Shown here piece after piece: positions 1 to 7,841 of a stretch of DNA of 34,612 nt; positions within the stretch are counted from its first letter, which is position 1, and the number at the start of each line of letters is the position of its first letter. Under the pieces are notes generated by a model. That model did no database searches and had not been told where the DNA came from. It saw only the letters and a program-made list of their open reading frames with translations. The translations under genes and the position numbers were made by a program. This DNA comes from an uncultured Lysobacteraceae bacterium (lineage in GTDB: Bacteria > Pseudomonadota > Gammaproteobacteria > Xanthomonadales > Xanthomonadaceae): positions 77,088-111,699 of the forward strand of contig CADECF010000003.1 in NCBI GenBank assembly GCA_902825775.1, written 5' to 3'.

Positions 1-21
1 CGAAAGCCGCTCCCAGAAAAG

Positions 22-50
22 CGAAAAGCCCCGGTGTGCGGGGCTTTTCG
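22..50 (-). terminator. Rho-independent terminator of the first alanine-rich lipoprotein
   Basis: Two perfect 12-bp arms (22-33 and 39-50) enclose a 5-base loop. Read on the minus strand the hairpin lies 19 bases past the stop of the lipoprotein gene at 69-440, and the descending arm ends in a TTTT stretch. The window edge just before it carries a fragment (agccgctccca) of the hairpin repeat family seen elsewhere. Confidence 0.85.
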
Positions 51-68
51 TTGAGGCGATCGGACGTC

Positions 69-440
69 TTACTTCTTTTCTTCGGCCTTGACTTCGTCCG
101 CAGCCTGTTGCGCCTTGTCGGCCACATTCTTCGCGGCGTCGGCAGTGGCCTGCGCGGCGTCGGCGGTGGCGTCGTTGGCGGCGGCGGCGGCCTTGTCGGC
201 GGCGGCGTCTACGGCCTGGGTGGCTTCGGCGGCGGCTTCGCCGGTCGCGGCGGCAGCGGCGTCGGCGCCTTCGGCGACGGCAGTGCCGGCAGCGCTGGCG
301 GCATCGGCGGCTTCAGTGGCGGCCTGATCGGCAGCGGTGGCCGCTTCGCTCGTCTGTTGTTCGGCGGTTGCGGTTTCGTTCTTGCAGGCCGAGAGGGCCA
401 GGACGCCAGCGGCGAGCAGTACGTAGAGCTTGGTGTTCAT
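69..440 (-). CDS. Alanine-rich outer-membrane lipoprotein (first of a tandem pair)
   Basis: A 123-residue protein with a lipoprotein signal peptide: a short basic start, a hydrophobic stretch and a lipobox L-S-A-C at about residues 16-19. The mature part is almost entirely alanine with spaced Asp, Thr, Glu, Gln and Lys, as expected for one long amphipathic helix or coiled coil, and it ends in E-E-K-K. No enzyme domain is visible. It resembles the neighbouring gene at 570-959 in layout, so the two look like paralogues. Known short lipoproteins of this shape (Lpp, OprI) tether the outer membrane to peptidoglycan through a C-terminal lysine; a similar role here is only inferred. The low-complexity coding sequence makes long spurious reading frames on the opposite strand. 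Confidence 0.8.
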   Translation of the reverse strand: MNTKLYVLLAAGVLALSACKNETATAEQQTSEAATAADQAATEAADAASAAGTAVAEGADAAAAATGEAAAEATQAVDAAADKAAAAANDATADAAQATADAAKNVADKAQQAADEVKAEEKK

Positions 441-516
441 GGGCTACTCCGGTCGATGATGCGGATAGGGTGGGTGGCGCGACAGCGGTCGCAGCCTAAC
501 GCAGGCCTCGCAAAAG

Positions 517-546
517 AAAAAGCCGCCGGCGAACCGGCGGCTTTTT
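517..546 (-). terminator. Rho-independent terminator of the second alanine-rich lipoprotein
   Basis: Arms of 13 bp (517-529 and 534-546) pair perfectly around a four-base loop. On the minus strand the stem ends in TTTTT, 24 bases after the stop of the gene at 570-959. It separates the two lipoprotein genes into independent transcripts, so the downstream gene probably has its own promoter within 441-516. Confidence 0.85.
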
Positions 547-569
547 CGGAAAGACGAGATAAGAAGCGA

Positions 570-959
570 TTACTTCTTCTCTTCTTCCTTAGCAGCGTCC
601 TTAGCGGCGTCGGTGCCGGCTTCAGCGGCGTCCTTGGCAGCGTCGGCAGCCTGGCCAGCAGCGTCGGCGGCGTTGGCAGCGGTATCGGCAGCAGCGTCGG
701 CAGCACCGGTGGCGGTGGTGGCGGCGGCGTCAGCCGAGGTCGCAGCGGCGTCGGCGGCGGTGGCAGCGGCATCGGCCGACTGCTGAGCGGCGTCGGCAGC
801 CATCGTGTCGCCAGCGGCGGCAGCGGTGTCGGCAGCCTGCTGGGCTTCGGTCGCGGCATTGGCAGCGTCAGCAGCCGACTCTTCAGCCTGCTTCTGGTTG
901 CTGCACGCGGCCAGGGCCAGACCCATCGCCAGGGCGAGCAGAGCCTTGTTCATGGACAT
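570..959 (-). CDS. Alanine-rich outer-membrane lipoprotein (second of a tandem pair)
   Basis: A 129-residue protein, about 47 percent alanine (60 residues by my count). It begins with a lipoprotein signal peptide ending in L-A-A-C at residues 16-19. The remainder repeats an A-A-D-A-A-x pattern that should form a continuous helix, and it ends in E-E-E-K-K. The start at 959 is supported by a GAGGAAA ribosome-binding site seven bases upstream; a second ATG lies two codons inside. A TTGACA box on the minus strand at 1041-1036 could be its -35 element, but the matching -10 is weak. It has the same architecture as the gene at 69-440. No catalytic function is visible; a structural envelope role is an inference. 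Confidence 0.8.
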   Translation of the reverse strand: MSMNKALLALAMGLALAACSNQKQAEESAADAANAATEAQQAADTAAAAGDTMAADAAQQSADAAATAADAAATSADAAATTATGAADAAADTAANAADAAGQAADAAKDAAEAGTDAAKDAAKEEEKK

Positions 960-1082
960 AATCGAATTTCCTCGTCGTTTAGTTTAGGCAACGCGCAGAT
1001 GCGCGCCAATAACATGATGACAAGCCCACCGTATGTGTCAAGCGGTTGACCGCCTTTTTTTGTGTTATGCGTTTTTAACCTT

Positions 1083-2258
1083 TCACAGGATCTCCACGGC
1101 AACCGCGGTCGCTTCGCCGCCGCCGATGCACAGCGAAGCCACGCCACGCTTGCCTCCGCGGGCTTTCAGCGCATGGACCAAGGTCACCACCAAGCGGGCG
1201 CCGCTGGCGCCGATCGGGTGCCCCAGCGCGACTGCGCCACCGTTTACGTTCAGTTTCTCATGCGGGATGCCCAAATCCTTCATCGGCGCCATCGCCACGC
1301 AGGCGAAAGCCTCGTTGACCTCGAACAAATCGACGTCGCCGACCTGCCAGCCGGCCTTATCCAGCACGTTTGAAATCGCTTTCACCGGTGCCGTGGTGAA
1401 CCATTCCGGCGCTTGCGCATGGCCGGCATGCGCGACGATCCGCGCCAAGGGTTTGAGGCCGCGCTTGCCGGCTTCGTCCGCCGACATCAGCACGGTGGCC
1501 GCTGCGCCATCGGAAATTCTGGACGAAGAAGCCGCGGTCAGCCGGCCTTCTTTGCCGAAGGCGGGACGTAGGCCGGGGATCTTGGCGACGTCGATCTTGC
1601 CGGGCTCTTCGTCGGTATCGGCGACCACGTCGCCCTTCCGGCCTTTGACCGTGACCGGCACGATCTCGCCCGCGAAGGCGCCGCTGCCGATGGCGGTTTG
1701 CGCGCGCTTGGCGCTCTCGGCCGAATAAGCATCGAGCTGTTCGCGGCTGAAGTCGTACTTCTCGCAAGCCATGTCGCCGAACACGCCCATCGCCTTGCCG
1801 TCGTAGGGATTGGTCAGGCCGTCCCACGCCATGTGATCGAGGAATTCGGCGCTGCCGTAACGGATGCCGGTGCGAGAACCGTTGAGCAGATGCGGCGCAT
1901 TGGTCATCGATTCCATGCCGCCGGTGACGACGATCGATGCGCTGCCGGCTTTGATCAGGTCGTGGCCCAACATGATCGCTTTCATGCCCGAACCGCAGAC
2001 CTTGTTGACGGTGGTGCAACCGGCCGCATCGGGAATGCCGGCCGCACGCGACGCTTGGCGCGCAGGCGCCTGGCCCAGGCCGGCCGGCAACACGCAGCCC
2101 ATCAGCACTTCGTCGACCTGGTCGGCCGCGAGGCCGGCGTGTTCGAGCGCGCCGGAAATCGCAGCGGCGCCGAGGACGGGCGTGGCGACGCCGGTGAATT
2201 GGCCGAGGAATGAACCGATGGCAGTGCGCTTGGCACCGACGATGACGACTTCGGACAT
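1083..2258 (-). CDS. phaA: Acetyl-CoA C-acetyltransferase (beta-ketothiolase)
   Basis: A 391-residue thiolase that condenses two acetyl-CoA to acetoacetyl-CoA, the first step of PHB synthesis, or runs in reverse to degrade acetoacetyl-CoA. The catalytic residues are in place: the acylated Cys88 in NKVCGSG, the NEAFA motif, His347 in GHPIGASG, and Cys377 in CIGGGEA near the C terminus. These positions are within one residue of those in the Zoogloea thiolase. An upstream ATG would add 15 residues, but the start at 2258 follows a GGAGA box and gives the normal family start (MSEVVIVGAKRT). The gene lies 18.6 kb from the PHA synthase and is transcribed alone. Biosynthetic (PhaA) and degradative (AtoB) thiolases cannot be told apart here; the phaA name rests on the PHA synthase in the same window. 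Confidence 0.9.
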   Translation of the reverse strand: MSEVVIVGAKRTAIGSFLGQFTGVATPVLGAAAISGALEHAGLAADQVDEVLMGCVLPAGLGQAPARQASRAAGIPDAAGCTTVNKVCGSGMKAIMLGHDLIKAGSASIVVTGGMESMTNAPHLLNGSRTGIRYGSAEFLDHMAWDGLTNPYDGKAMGVFGDMACEKYDFSREQLDAYSAESAKRAQTAIGSGAFAGEIVPVTVKGRKGDVVADTDEEPGKIDVAKIPGLRPAFGKEGRLTAASSSRISDGAAATVLMSADEAGKRGLKPLARIVAHAGHAQAPEWFTTAPVKAISNVLDKAGWQVGDVDLFEVNEAFACVAMAPMKDLGIPHEKLNVNGGAVALGHPIGASGARLVVTLVHALKARGGKRGVASLCIGGGEATAVAVEIL

Positions 2259-2406
2259 GGGGGTCTCCGGATTTGGAATTACGGCTTTGAGCCAGTGACC
2301 CATTATCGCCCTTTATGCGCCGGGATGTTGCGGCGCGTCATAACCCGGTCAGAAGGGGGTTCTAGTCACGGAAGCGGCCATGAAGAATTGCCGCACGTCC
2401 CTTTGT

Positions 2407-2438
2407 GCTCTAAAACGGAAATGTTGCGCTCTAAAACG
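2407..2438 (+). promoter_or_regulatory. Two 11-bp direct repeats upstream of the autotransporter gene
   Basis: The sequence gctctaaaacg occurs at 2407-2417 and again at 2428-2438. The copies start exactly 21 bases apart, close to two helical turns, and lie 50-80 bases before the autotransporter start. A transcription factor binding the same DNA face is a possible reading. The AAAACG parts also stand out as AT-rich in a GC-rich region. Confidence 0.35.
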
Positions 2439-2488
2439 CAGACAACCGCTCGTGGGGCGGCTCTTCGCACCGAAATCGCCAGGGAACG

Positions 2489-5305
2489 ATGATGAACCAG
2501 CCGCTACGACGCCATTGCCGCCAATCCGCACTCGCTTTCGCCATGGCGACGGCTCTGGCCTTGAGCCAGGCCGGCTGCGGAGGCGGGGGCAGCGGCGGCG
2601 GGGTGCGGCCTACGCCTCCTCCGACGCCGAGCCGGCCCGCGCCGGCCATCGACGCGCACCTCTCGCTCACCAATACCGAACCTGCGCATGAGGCCGGATT
2701 CACCGGGGACGGCGTTGTGGTCGGCGTCATCGATACGGGCGTCAATCGCGACCACCCCGCGCTGGCGGGACGCGTCATACAGAATCTGACTTATGTCGAC
2801 CCCGCGGAAAATAATCTCAGCGTCGACGATGTCGCCGGACACGGCACCGCGGTCGCGCAAATCATCGCAGGCGAATCGGTCGGCGAATGGCCAGGCGGCA
2901 TCGCGCCCGGCGCCGAAATCGTATCGGCCCGCATCATCAACGACGATCCGCCGCCGGACGACGGCTCCGGGCAGGGCAACGAAGTGCCGCCCGGCGACGA
3001 CACTCCGGCTTTTCTAGGCGAAGTGAACGCAGACATGATCGCTGCGGGCGTGCGCATCACCAACAACTCTTGGGGCGGCTTGTACTGGAACAGCAGCCAG
3101 GTGACCGAAGCCTTCGCCCAGGCTTACACGCCTTTCATCATCGATCATGGCGGGCTGGTGGTGTTCGCGACGGGCAACGAAGGCAATGCTCAACCCAGCG
3201 ACACGGCATCGCTTCCCAGCCAGGGCGGCGCCAACGCTGCGGCGCTCGAAAAGGGCTGGCTCGCGGTCGGCTGGCTCAACAACGCCAATCCGACCCAGTT
3301 GGATCCGGACTCCAATGCCTGCGGTGTGGCGATGAACTACTGCCTGGTGGCGCCGGGCGGCGTGATCGTCACCGGCACTAATGACGCGGCCGGCAGCCCT
3401 ACCTATTGGCAATGGTTCGGCACTTCGCTCGCGACGCCGCAGGTCACCGGCGCCGCGGCGTTGGTTTGGGAAGCGTTTCCTTATTTCGACAACGATCTGG
3501 TCAGGCAGACCTTGCTCGGCGGCGCGACCGATCTCGGCGCACCGGGCGTGGATGCCGTGTTCGGCTACGGTTTGCTCGACGTGGGCAAGTCGATCGAAGG
3601 CCCTTCCAAATTGAACTGGGGCGATGTCGAGGTGATCTTCGACGGCATCAATTCGGTATGGGGCAACGACATCGCCGGCGCCGGCGGCATCATCAAGCGC
3701 GGCACCGGCACGCTCGTGCTCGAAGGCGACAACACCTATACGGGAAGGATGCGCGTATTCGGCGGCACGGTGCGCGTGACCGGCAGCAACGCGGCCTCGT
3801 TCGATGTCGGCCCGCAAGGCAATCTGACCGGCACCGGCGCGGTGGGCGGTAACCTGCAGAACCAAGGCGTCGTCACCCTGCAAGGCACTTCGGGGCTGAC
3901 GGTGCAAGGCAACTACGATCAGTCGGATACGGCACGCTTGGCCGTGGAACTGGGCAACCGCCTGACCGTCGGCGGCGATGCGTCGCTCGACGGCGAACTG
4001 CACGTGCTCGGCGTCAAGGACGGCTACGTTACCCAGAGCCGCGAAGTCGTGATCGACGCCGCCGGCGGCGTTTCGGGCACCTTCGACGAATTGACCGAAG
4101 CGCCGGGCGTGTTTCTGACCGCGACGCTGGGTTACGGCGCCACGCAGGCCTGGCTGGACATCACCAGCATCAGCGTCACCGCCGTGCAGGGTTTGAACTA
4201 CACCGCGGCATCGACGGCTTCGGCCGCGCGCGTGGAAAGCGCGATGAAGGCGATCGACAAGCAAATCGCCAGCGGCAATGCCGGTTCGATCGGCGGCGGC
4301 TTCATCGCAGCGGCAGGGGATTTCCAGCGCGCGCCGACCATGGCTGCAGCCGAAGCGTCGCTGGAAAGCCTGTCGGGCGAACTGCACGCCACCGCCGATG
4401 CGATGACGTACGAGGGCATGGAGGCGAGCCGACGCGCGTTGTCTTCGCGTTTCGACGCGCTCGGCGAACACCCGCGTTCGGTGGGCATGTGGCAGCACAG
4501 CCTCGAACAGAGCGGCGGTTTGTCGCGCTCGGGTTTCAGCGGCTTCGATTACGACCTCAGCGGCCAGATGACCGGTATCGATGTGCGCGTCGGCGAGCGC
4601 GGCGTCGCGGGCCTGGCCGGCAGCCATACGCAAGGCAACGGTTGGTTGGACCAGCGCAACGACCGCAGTCGCAGCCGCCAGAACGAAGGTCTGGTCTACG
4701 CCGGCCTGATCGGCGACCGGGCTTATTTGCAGGGCAGCGTCGGTTTCGGCCGCTTCGAACGCAAGATCGACCGCAGCATCCTGTTGGGCAGACGCGAGTC
4801 GGGCGCGACCACCGCCTATGCCGGCGATTACGACGTGACGCAATTGGAAACCGGTTGGCGCATGCGCATGGGCGGCACGCGCATCACGCCCTATCTGGGC
4901 AGCCAGTACGCGCGCATCCGCAACGATGGCTTCAGCGAGTCCGGCGCCGACGGTTTCGGCCTGAAGGCGCGCGCCAGCGGCAGCGAACGCTGGCAGGCGA
5001 TCTCCGGCGTGCGCGCCGACCATCAGTGGCGATGGGCGGGCGGCGGCTGGCTCGGTTTGGAAGCGCGCGCGGAATGGCAGAAGACCTTGTCGGCGAACGG
5101 CGGCGTGTTCGACGCCAGCTTCGTGGGCGTGGACCAGTGGCAGACGCTCGCCGGCATCGGCCTGGCCGATAGCAGCCGGGTGTTCGGCCTCGGCATGGAT
5201 TTCGGCTTCTCGGAACGCGCCAGCCTGCGTTTCGATGTCAGCCGCCGCTACGCACCGAATCTGGAGGACAACCAGGCTTCGATGCAGTACGCGATCGGGT
5301 TCTGA
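2489..5305 (+). CDS. Subtilisin-like autotransporter serine protease (type Va secretion)
   Basis: A 938-residue surface protease. Residues 1-30 form a signal peptide ending at Cys30, followed by a glycine stretch and a proline-rich linker as in lipid-anchored autotransporter proteases such as NalP; residue -3 is Gln, so lipidation is uncertain. The S8 peptidase domain (about 55-370) has the triad Asp82 in IDTG, His118 in GHGT and Ser313 in GTSLATP, with Asn230 as oxyanion residue. A passenger-associated repeat (GTGTLVLEGDNTYTG) starts near residue 400. The last 270 or so residues are an autotransporter beta-barrel ending in Phe. The ATG at 2489 is followed directly by a second ATG at 2492 that is better spaced from the AGGGA box. 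A hairpin terminator follows at 5330-5427. Confidence 0.92.
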   Translation: MMNQPLRRHCRQSALAFAMATALALSQAGCGGGGSGGGVRPTPPPTPSRPAPAIDAHLSLTNTEPAHEAGFTGDGVVVGVIDTGVNRDHPALAGRVIQNLTYVDPAENNLSVDDVAGHGTAVAQIIAGESVGEWPGGIAPGAEIVSARIINDDPPPDDGSGQGNEVPPGDDTPAFLGEVNADMIAAGVRITNNSWGGLYWNSSQVTEAFAQAYTPFIIDHGGLVVFATGNEGNAQPSDTASLPSQGGANAAALEKGWLAVGWLNNANPTQLDPDSNACGVAMNYCLVAPGGVIVTGTNDAAGSPTYWQWFGTSLATPQVTGAAALVWEAFPYFDNDLVRQTLLGGATDLGAPGVDAVFGYGLLDVGKSIEGPSKLNWGDVEVIFDGINSVWGNDIAGAGGIIKRGTGTLVLEGDNTYTGRMRVFGGTVRVTGSNAASFDVGPQGNLTGTGAVGGNLQNQGVVTLQGTSGLTVQGNYDQSDTARLAVELGNRLTVGGDASLDGELHVLGVKDGYVTQSREVVIDAAGGVSGTFDELTEAPGVFLTATLGYGATQAWLDITSISVTAVQGLNYTAASTASAARVESAMKAIDKQIASGNAGSIGGGFIAAAGDFQRAPTMAAAEASLESLSGELHATADAMTYEGMEASRRALSSRFDALGEHPRSVGMWQHSLEQSGGLSRSGFSGFDYDLSGQMTGIDVRVGERGVAGLAGSHTQGNGWLDQRNDRSRSRQNEGLVYAGLIGDRAYLQGSVGFGRFERKIDRSILLGRRESGATTAYAGDYDVTQLETGWRMRMGGTRITPYLGSQYARIRNDGFSESGADGFGLKARASGSERWQAISGVRADHQWRWAGGGWLGLEARAEWQKTLSANGGVFDASFVGVDQWQTLAGIGLADSSRVFGLGMDFGFSERASLRFDVSRRYAPNLEDNQASMQYAIGF

Positions 5306-5329
5306 CGCGGAATTCAGATGCCGTAGTCG

Positions 5330-5427
5330 CGTAGGGCGAAACCGCCGCAGGCGATTCCGCCAAATGTCGCGCGTCCCGCCATCGCATGCGGCGGAATCTG
5401 CTTCGCAGGTTCCGCCCTACGGTTTTT
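5330..5427 (+). terminator. Long imperfect hairpin with T-run after the autotransporter gene
   Basis: Arm 5330-5361 begins cgtagggcgaaacc and arm 5390-5421 ends ggttccgccctacg; the outer 14 and inner 9 bases pair with a mismatched centre. A TTTTT run follows at 5423-5427. It can end transcription of the protease gene. The sequence also looks like one more member of the hairpin repeat families in this genome. Confidence 0.6.
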
Positions 5428-5441
5428 GAGGCCGCGGCGGT

Positions 5442-6755
5442 TCAGCGCCAGAACGGAATCAGATACGGCGGCGGCGTCTCCCGCCGTTGCCGTTCCCTGG
5501 CCGATGCGGGGCGTGAGATCGACAGCACGTGCCGGCCCGGCCCGAGCGGGCGCACGTCGATCATCGCCAGCAGCGCCGGACGGTCGGTGCGCGCATCGCC
5601 GCTCATTTCGTAGGACAGGCCCGCCACCGGTTCGCCGTCCAATTCGACCGGATGCAGGCTTTGCAGGCAGTCGAGCAGCGCGATGGCCCGCATGGATGCG
5701 TCGCGCTGGACCGTTGCGCCGGCGCAGACGCGGCGCAACGCCGCGCCGTCGCGTTCGGGTTGGTAAGGCAGCATCAACCGCAGGTAGGGCCCGGTGACGA
5801 CCGCGCTTTGGATATAGGGGATCGCAGGATCGTGAGCGGCGCTGCGCTGGTCGTCGTAATGCGCGCCATCCACCGTGCGTGCCGCACCGACGCCCGGTTG
5901 CGGAAATAAAGCGTAGCTGCCGATGCTGTACGGGTCGCGCAATGCGTTCGAACTTAGCGTCGCCACCGCCAGCGCCGCGACGATGACGACGGTGGTGGCG
6001 ATCACGGTGCGCCGCTCGCCGCCGTGGCTGGCCAGCAGGCCGATCACGTTGGAGCCGCGGCCCATGCCGATGCGGCCGTAAAAGCGGAAGATCGCTTGCA
6101 CGGCGCGCAGCACGATGCCGTCGCGCAGACGGCTTCCGAAACGGCGATCCACCATCATCGCCGCCAGGAACGGCGCCATGATCAGCGCCGCGCACAAACC
6201 GAATACATCTTTGCCGGCCGGCCGGAACCCGGCCAGCAGCAAGGCGGCCATCGCTACGCCGAAACTCAGCGCGATCATCAGGCTCAGCAGCAACAGTATC
6301 GAAGCCAGCATGACGCCCATCGCGAAGACCGTGGTCGCGCGGTTGTCGGCGCCGTCGATGGCCGCGGCCGCATCCTTGAAACGCCCGCTTTCCACTTCGC
6401 GCTGGATCGGTCCCATCTTCAGGTTTTCCCAGCGCACGCCCTCGGGATAGACCGAATGCATGCCGACCAACGCGATCCAGCGCGCGCGCAACAGCAGATG
6501 GATCGAGAACGTGGTCGCCAGGATCAGCGCGGCGCTCTTCAGATACATGTGCATGATCTGCAGCGGCGTATCCCAATTCGCGTCGAAGCGCGGCGCCAGC
6601 CGCAGCAGCGCGTCGTCCAGCCAGCCCGGCAGTTGCAGCATGGCGAATACGGCAATGCCCGAGATCAGGAGCTCGACTTCCCAGGTCGGCGTCGTGCGGA
6701 CCGGCATGGCATGGGCGTCCGACGGGGTCGAGGAGGATTTCGCGTCTGCGCTCAT
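5442..6755 (-). CDS. Multi-pass inner-membrane protein of unknown function
   Basis: A protein of 437 residues if it starts at 6755 (MSADAKSS); an ATG at 6818 would add 21 residues, and neither start has a good ribosome-binding site. About five hydrophobic segments are visible: one near residues 20-45, one in the next 50 residues, a long double segment after an acidic stretch, and a final one near residue 260. A polar C-terminal domain of roughly 170 residues follows, with two cysteines (RRVCAG, LLDCLQ) that could be paired outside the cytoplasm. I do not recognise the family. It is divergent from arsR (start 6880) and shares a 124-bp intergenic region with it, so the arsR operators may affect its expression. 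Confidence 0.65.
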   Translation of the reverse strand: MSADAKSSSTPSDAHAMPVRTTPTWEVELLISGIAVFAMLQLPGWLDDALLRLAPRFDANWDTPLQIMHMYLKSAALILATTFSIHLLLRARWIALVGMHSVYPEGVRWENLKMGPIQREVESGRFKDAAAAIDGADNRATTVFAMGVMLASILLLLSLMIALSFGVAMAALLLAGFRPAGKDVFGLCAALIMAPFLAAMMVDRRFGSRLRDGIVLRAVQAIFRFYGRIGMGRGSNVIGLLASHGGERRTVIATTVVIVAALAVATLSSNALRDPYSIGSYALFPQPGVGAARTVDGAHYDDQRSAAHDPAIPYIQSAVVTGPYLRLMLPYQPERDGAALRRVCAGATVQRDASMRAIALLDCLQSLHPVELDGEPVAGLSYEMSGDARTDRPALLAMIDVRPLGPGRHVLSISRPASARERQRRETPPPYLIPFWR

Positions 6756-6831
6756 GGCCGGGACTGCTGACAGGACGCCGCAGGCTGGCGCAGCCGCCGC
6801 CGGCTTGCAAGCGGACATGCCGGAAAATGAT

Positions 6832-6847
6832 TCAACTTTATGGTTGA
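6832..6847. promoter_or_regulatory. Upstream operator (O1) of the arsR-SRPBCC operon
   Basis: The 16-mer TCAACTTTATGGTTGA is an interrupted palindrome (TCAAC/GTTGA) and overlaps the TTGACA -35 box at 6844-6849. It matches the second copy at 6872-6887 at 13 of 16 positions. Dimeric ArsR-type repressors bind such sites; binding by the adjacent gene product is inferred. Confidence 0.7.
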
Positions 6848-6870
6848 CAATCGCCGCGGCCCGGCATAAT
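6844..6870 (+). promoter_or_regulatory. Sigma-70-type promoter of the arsR-SRPBCC operon
   Basis: A TTGACA -35 box at 6844-6849 and a CATAAT -10 box at 6865-6870 are separated by 15 bases, slightly short. Transcription would start near 6877, only about three bases before the arsR ATG at 6880, so the message is essentially leaderless. Both elements sit between two operator palindromes. Confidence 0.6.
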
Positions 6871-6871
6871 C

Positions 6872-6887
6872 TCAACCACATGGTTGA
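6872..6887. promoter_or_regulatory. Downstream operator (O2) covering the arsR start codon
   Basis: TCAACCACATGGTTGA is a palindrome with 7-bp arms (TCAACCA/TGGTTGA) around two central bases. It begins 40 bases after O1. The arsR start codon at 6880-6882 lies inside it, so repressor binding here would cover the likely transcription start. Confidence 0.7.
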
Positions 6888-7251
6888 ACATAATTCTTCG
6901 AAGTTGGACCAGGTTTTCCGGGCGCTTTCCGATCCCACGCGGCGGGCGATGCTGCGCCGCCTGTCCGCACAGGAACGCAGCGTCGGCGAGTTGGCCGAAC
7001 CGCTGGAGATGTCGCTGGCCGCCGCGTCCAAGCACATCCAGGTGCTGGAGCGGGCAGGGCTGGTGGAGCGCGAAATACAGGGCCGCATCCATGTCTGCCG
7101 GCTTTCGGCTGCACCGCTGGCGCACGTCCAGGACTGGCTGAAATTCTACGAACGCTTCTGGAACCAGCGCCTCGATGCGCTGCAAGCCTTGCTCGAGGCC
7201 GAAGACGCGGCAGCGGCGAAGAAGCCGCGCAAGCGCAAAACCAAACGTTGA
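6880..7251 (+). CDS. ArsR-family winged-helix transcriptional repressor
   Basis: A 123-residue protein with the ArsR fold: FRALSDPTRRAMLRRL at residues 13-28, a recognition region with LAAASKHIQVLERAGL at 46-61, and the wing that follows. The C-terminal tail is very basic (KKPRKRKTKR). No cysteine pair for metal sensing is present in the helix region; the only cysteine is Cys73. It therefore belongs to the non-metal branch usually encoded next to SRPBCC proteins. The start at 6880 is chosen because the promoter ends at 6870; an in-frame ATG at 6817 lies upstream of the promoter. The SRPBCC gene follows after 18 bases. Autoregulation through the two flanking palindromes is likely. Confidence 0.9.
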   Translation: MVEHNSSKLDQVFRALSDPTRRAMLRRLSAQERSVGELAEPLEMSLAAASKHIQVLERAGLVEREIQGRIHVCRLSAAPLAHVQDWLKFYERFWNQRLDALQALLEAEDAAAAKKPRKRKTKR

Positions 7252-7269
7252 ACCCATAAGGAGTTCCGC

Positions 7270-7800
7270 ATGAACGACTACGGCGTCGTCACCGCCCCCG
7301 GCACGCTGCGCATAGAGCGCCTGCTGCCCGGTCCCATCGAACGTCTGTGGACTTATCTCACCGACGCTCAGAAGCGCCGCGAATGGCTGGCCGGCGGCGA
7401 CATGGAGCTGCGCAACGGCGGCCCGGTCGAACTGGTGTTCCGCAACGCGGACTTGTCCGACGGCGACGATCGGCCTCCCGCCAAGTACGCCAAGTACGGC
7501 GGCGAGATACGGATACGCGGTCAGGTCACCGCCTGCGAACCGCCGCGCCTGCTCAGCTATACCTGGGGCGATGAAGGCTCCGAGGTCAGCTTCGAACTCA
7601 CGCCGCGCGCGGAAAAAGTGCTGCTGGTCGTGACCCATCGGAAGTTGGCCACGCGCGGCGGCATGGTCAGCGTCGCCGGCGGTTGGCATGCGCATTTGGG
7701 TTTGCTGGAGGATCGCCTCAACGATCGTCCCGCCGGAAGTTTCTGGGCCACCCATTCGCGCCTGGACGCCGAATACGAGCGCCGCATACCGCCCGCATGA
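7270..7800 (+). CDS. SRPBCC (AHSA1-like) family protein
   Basis: A 176-residue protein with the START/AHSA1 pattern: an N-terminal strand (LRIERLLPGPIERLWTYLTD), a GGxxEL region, and a C-terminal helix (GWHAHLGLLEDRL). The fold binds a hydrophobic ligand in a deep cavity; the ligand is unknown. An AAGGA box at 7258-7262 precedes the ATG. It is the second gene of the arsR operon. In this widespread pairing the repressor controls the SRPBCC gene, and both are often linked to stress or small-molecule response. It converges on the hydrolase gene at 7842 with only 41 bases between the stops and no clear terminator. Confidence 0.88.
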   Translation: MNDYGVVTAPGTLRIERLLPGPIERLWTYLTDAQKRREWLAGGDMELRNGGPVELVFRNADLSDGDDRPPAKYAKYGGEIRIRGQVTACEPPRLLSYTWGDEGSEVSFELTPRAEKVLLVVTHRKLATRGGMVSVAGGWHAHLGLLEDRLNDRPAGSFWATHSRLDAEYERRIPPA

Positions 7801-7841
7801 AGTACCTGCAGAACCGGAAATCGTAACCAACGAAGTGCGTT

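Noticed and set aside
69-959. Regular GGCGGCGTC-type repeats that could suggest a tandem DNA repeat or CRISPR-like array
   Set aside because: The repetition comes from alanine codons in two lipoprotein genes; there are no distinct spacers.
36-1049. Long plus-strand reading frame of 337 codons, Gly/Ser/Val rich
   Set aside because: It is the antisense shadow of two alanine-rich lipoprotein genes; it crosses both of their terminators and has no start signal.
1042-1062. Hairpin gcggt-tg-accgc followed by CTTTTTTTG on the plus strand
   Set aside because: It has terminator form but no plus-strand gene precedes it, and it faces the wrong way for both minus-strand neighbours. It may be incidental or part of the upstream region of the lipoprotein gene.
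3014-5023. 669-codon minus-strand frame inside the autotransporter gene
   Set aside because: High GC codon bias creates open antisense frames. The sense protein has a complete protease triad and barrel, and the antisense product shows no domain.
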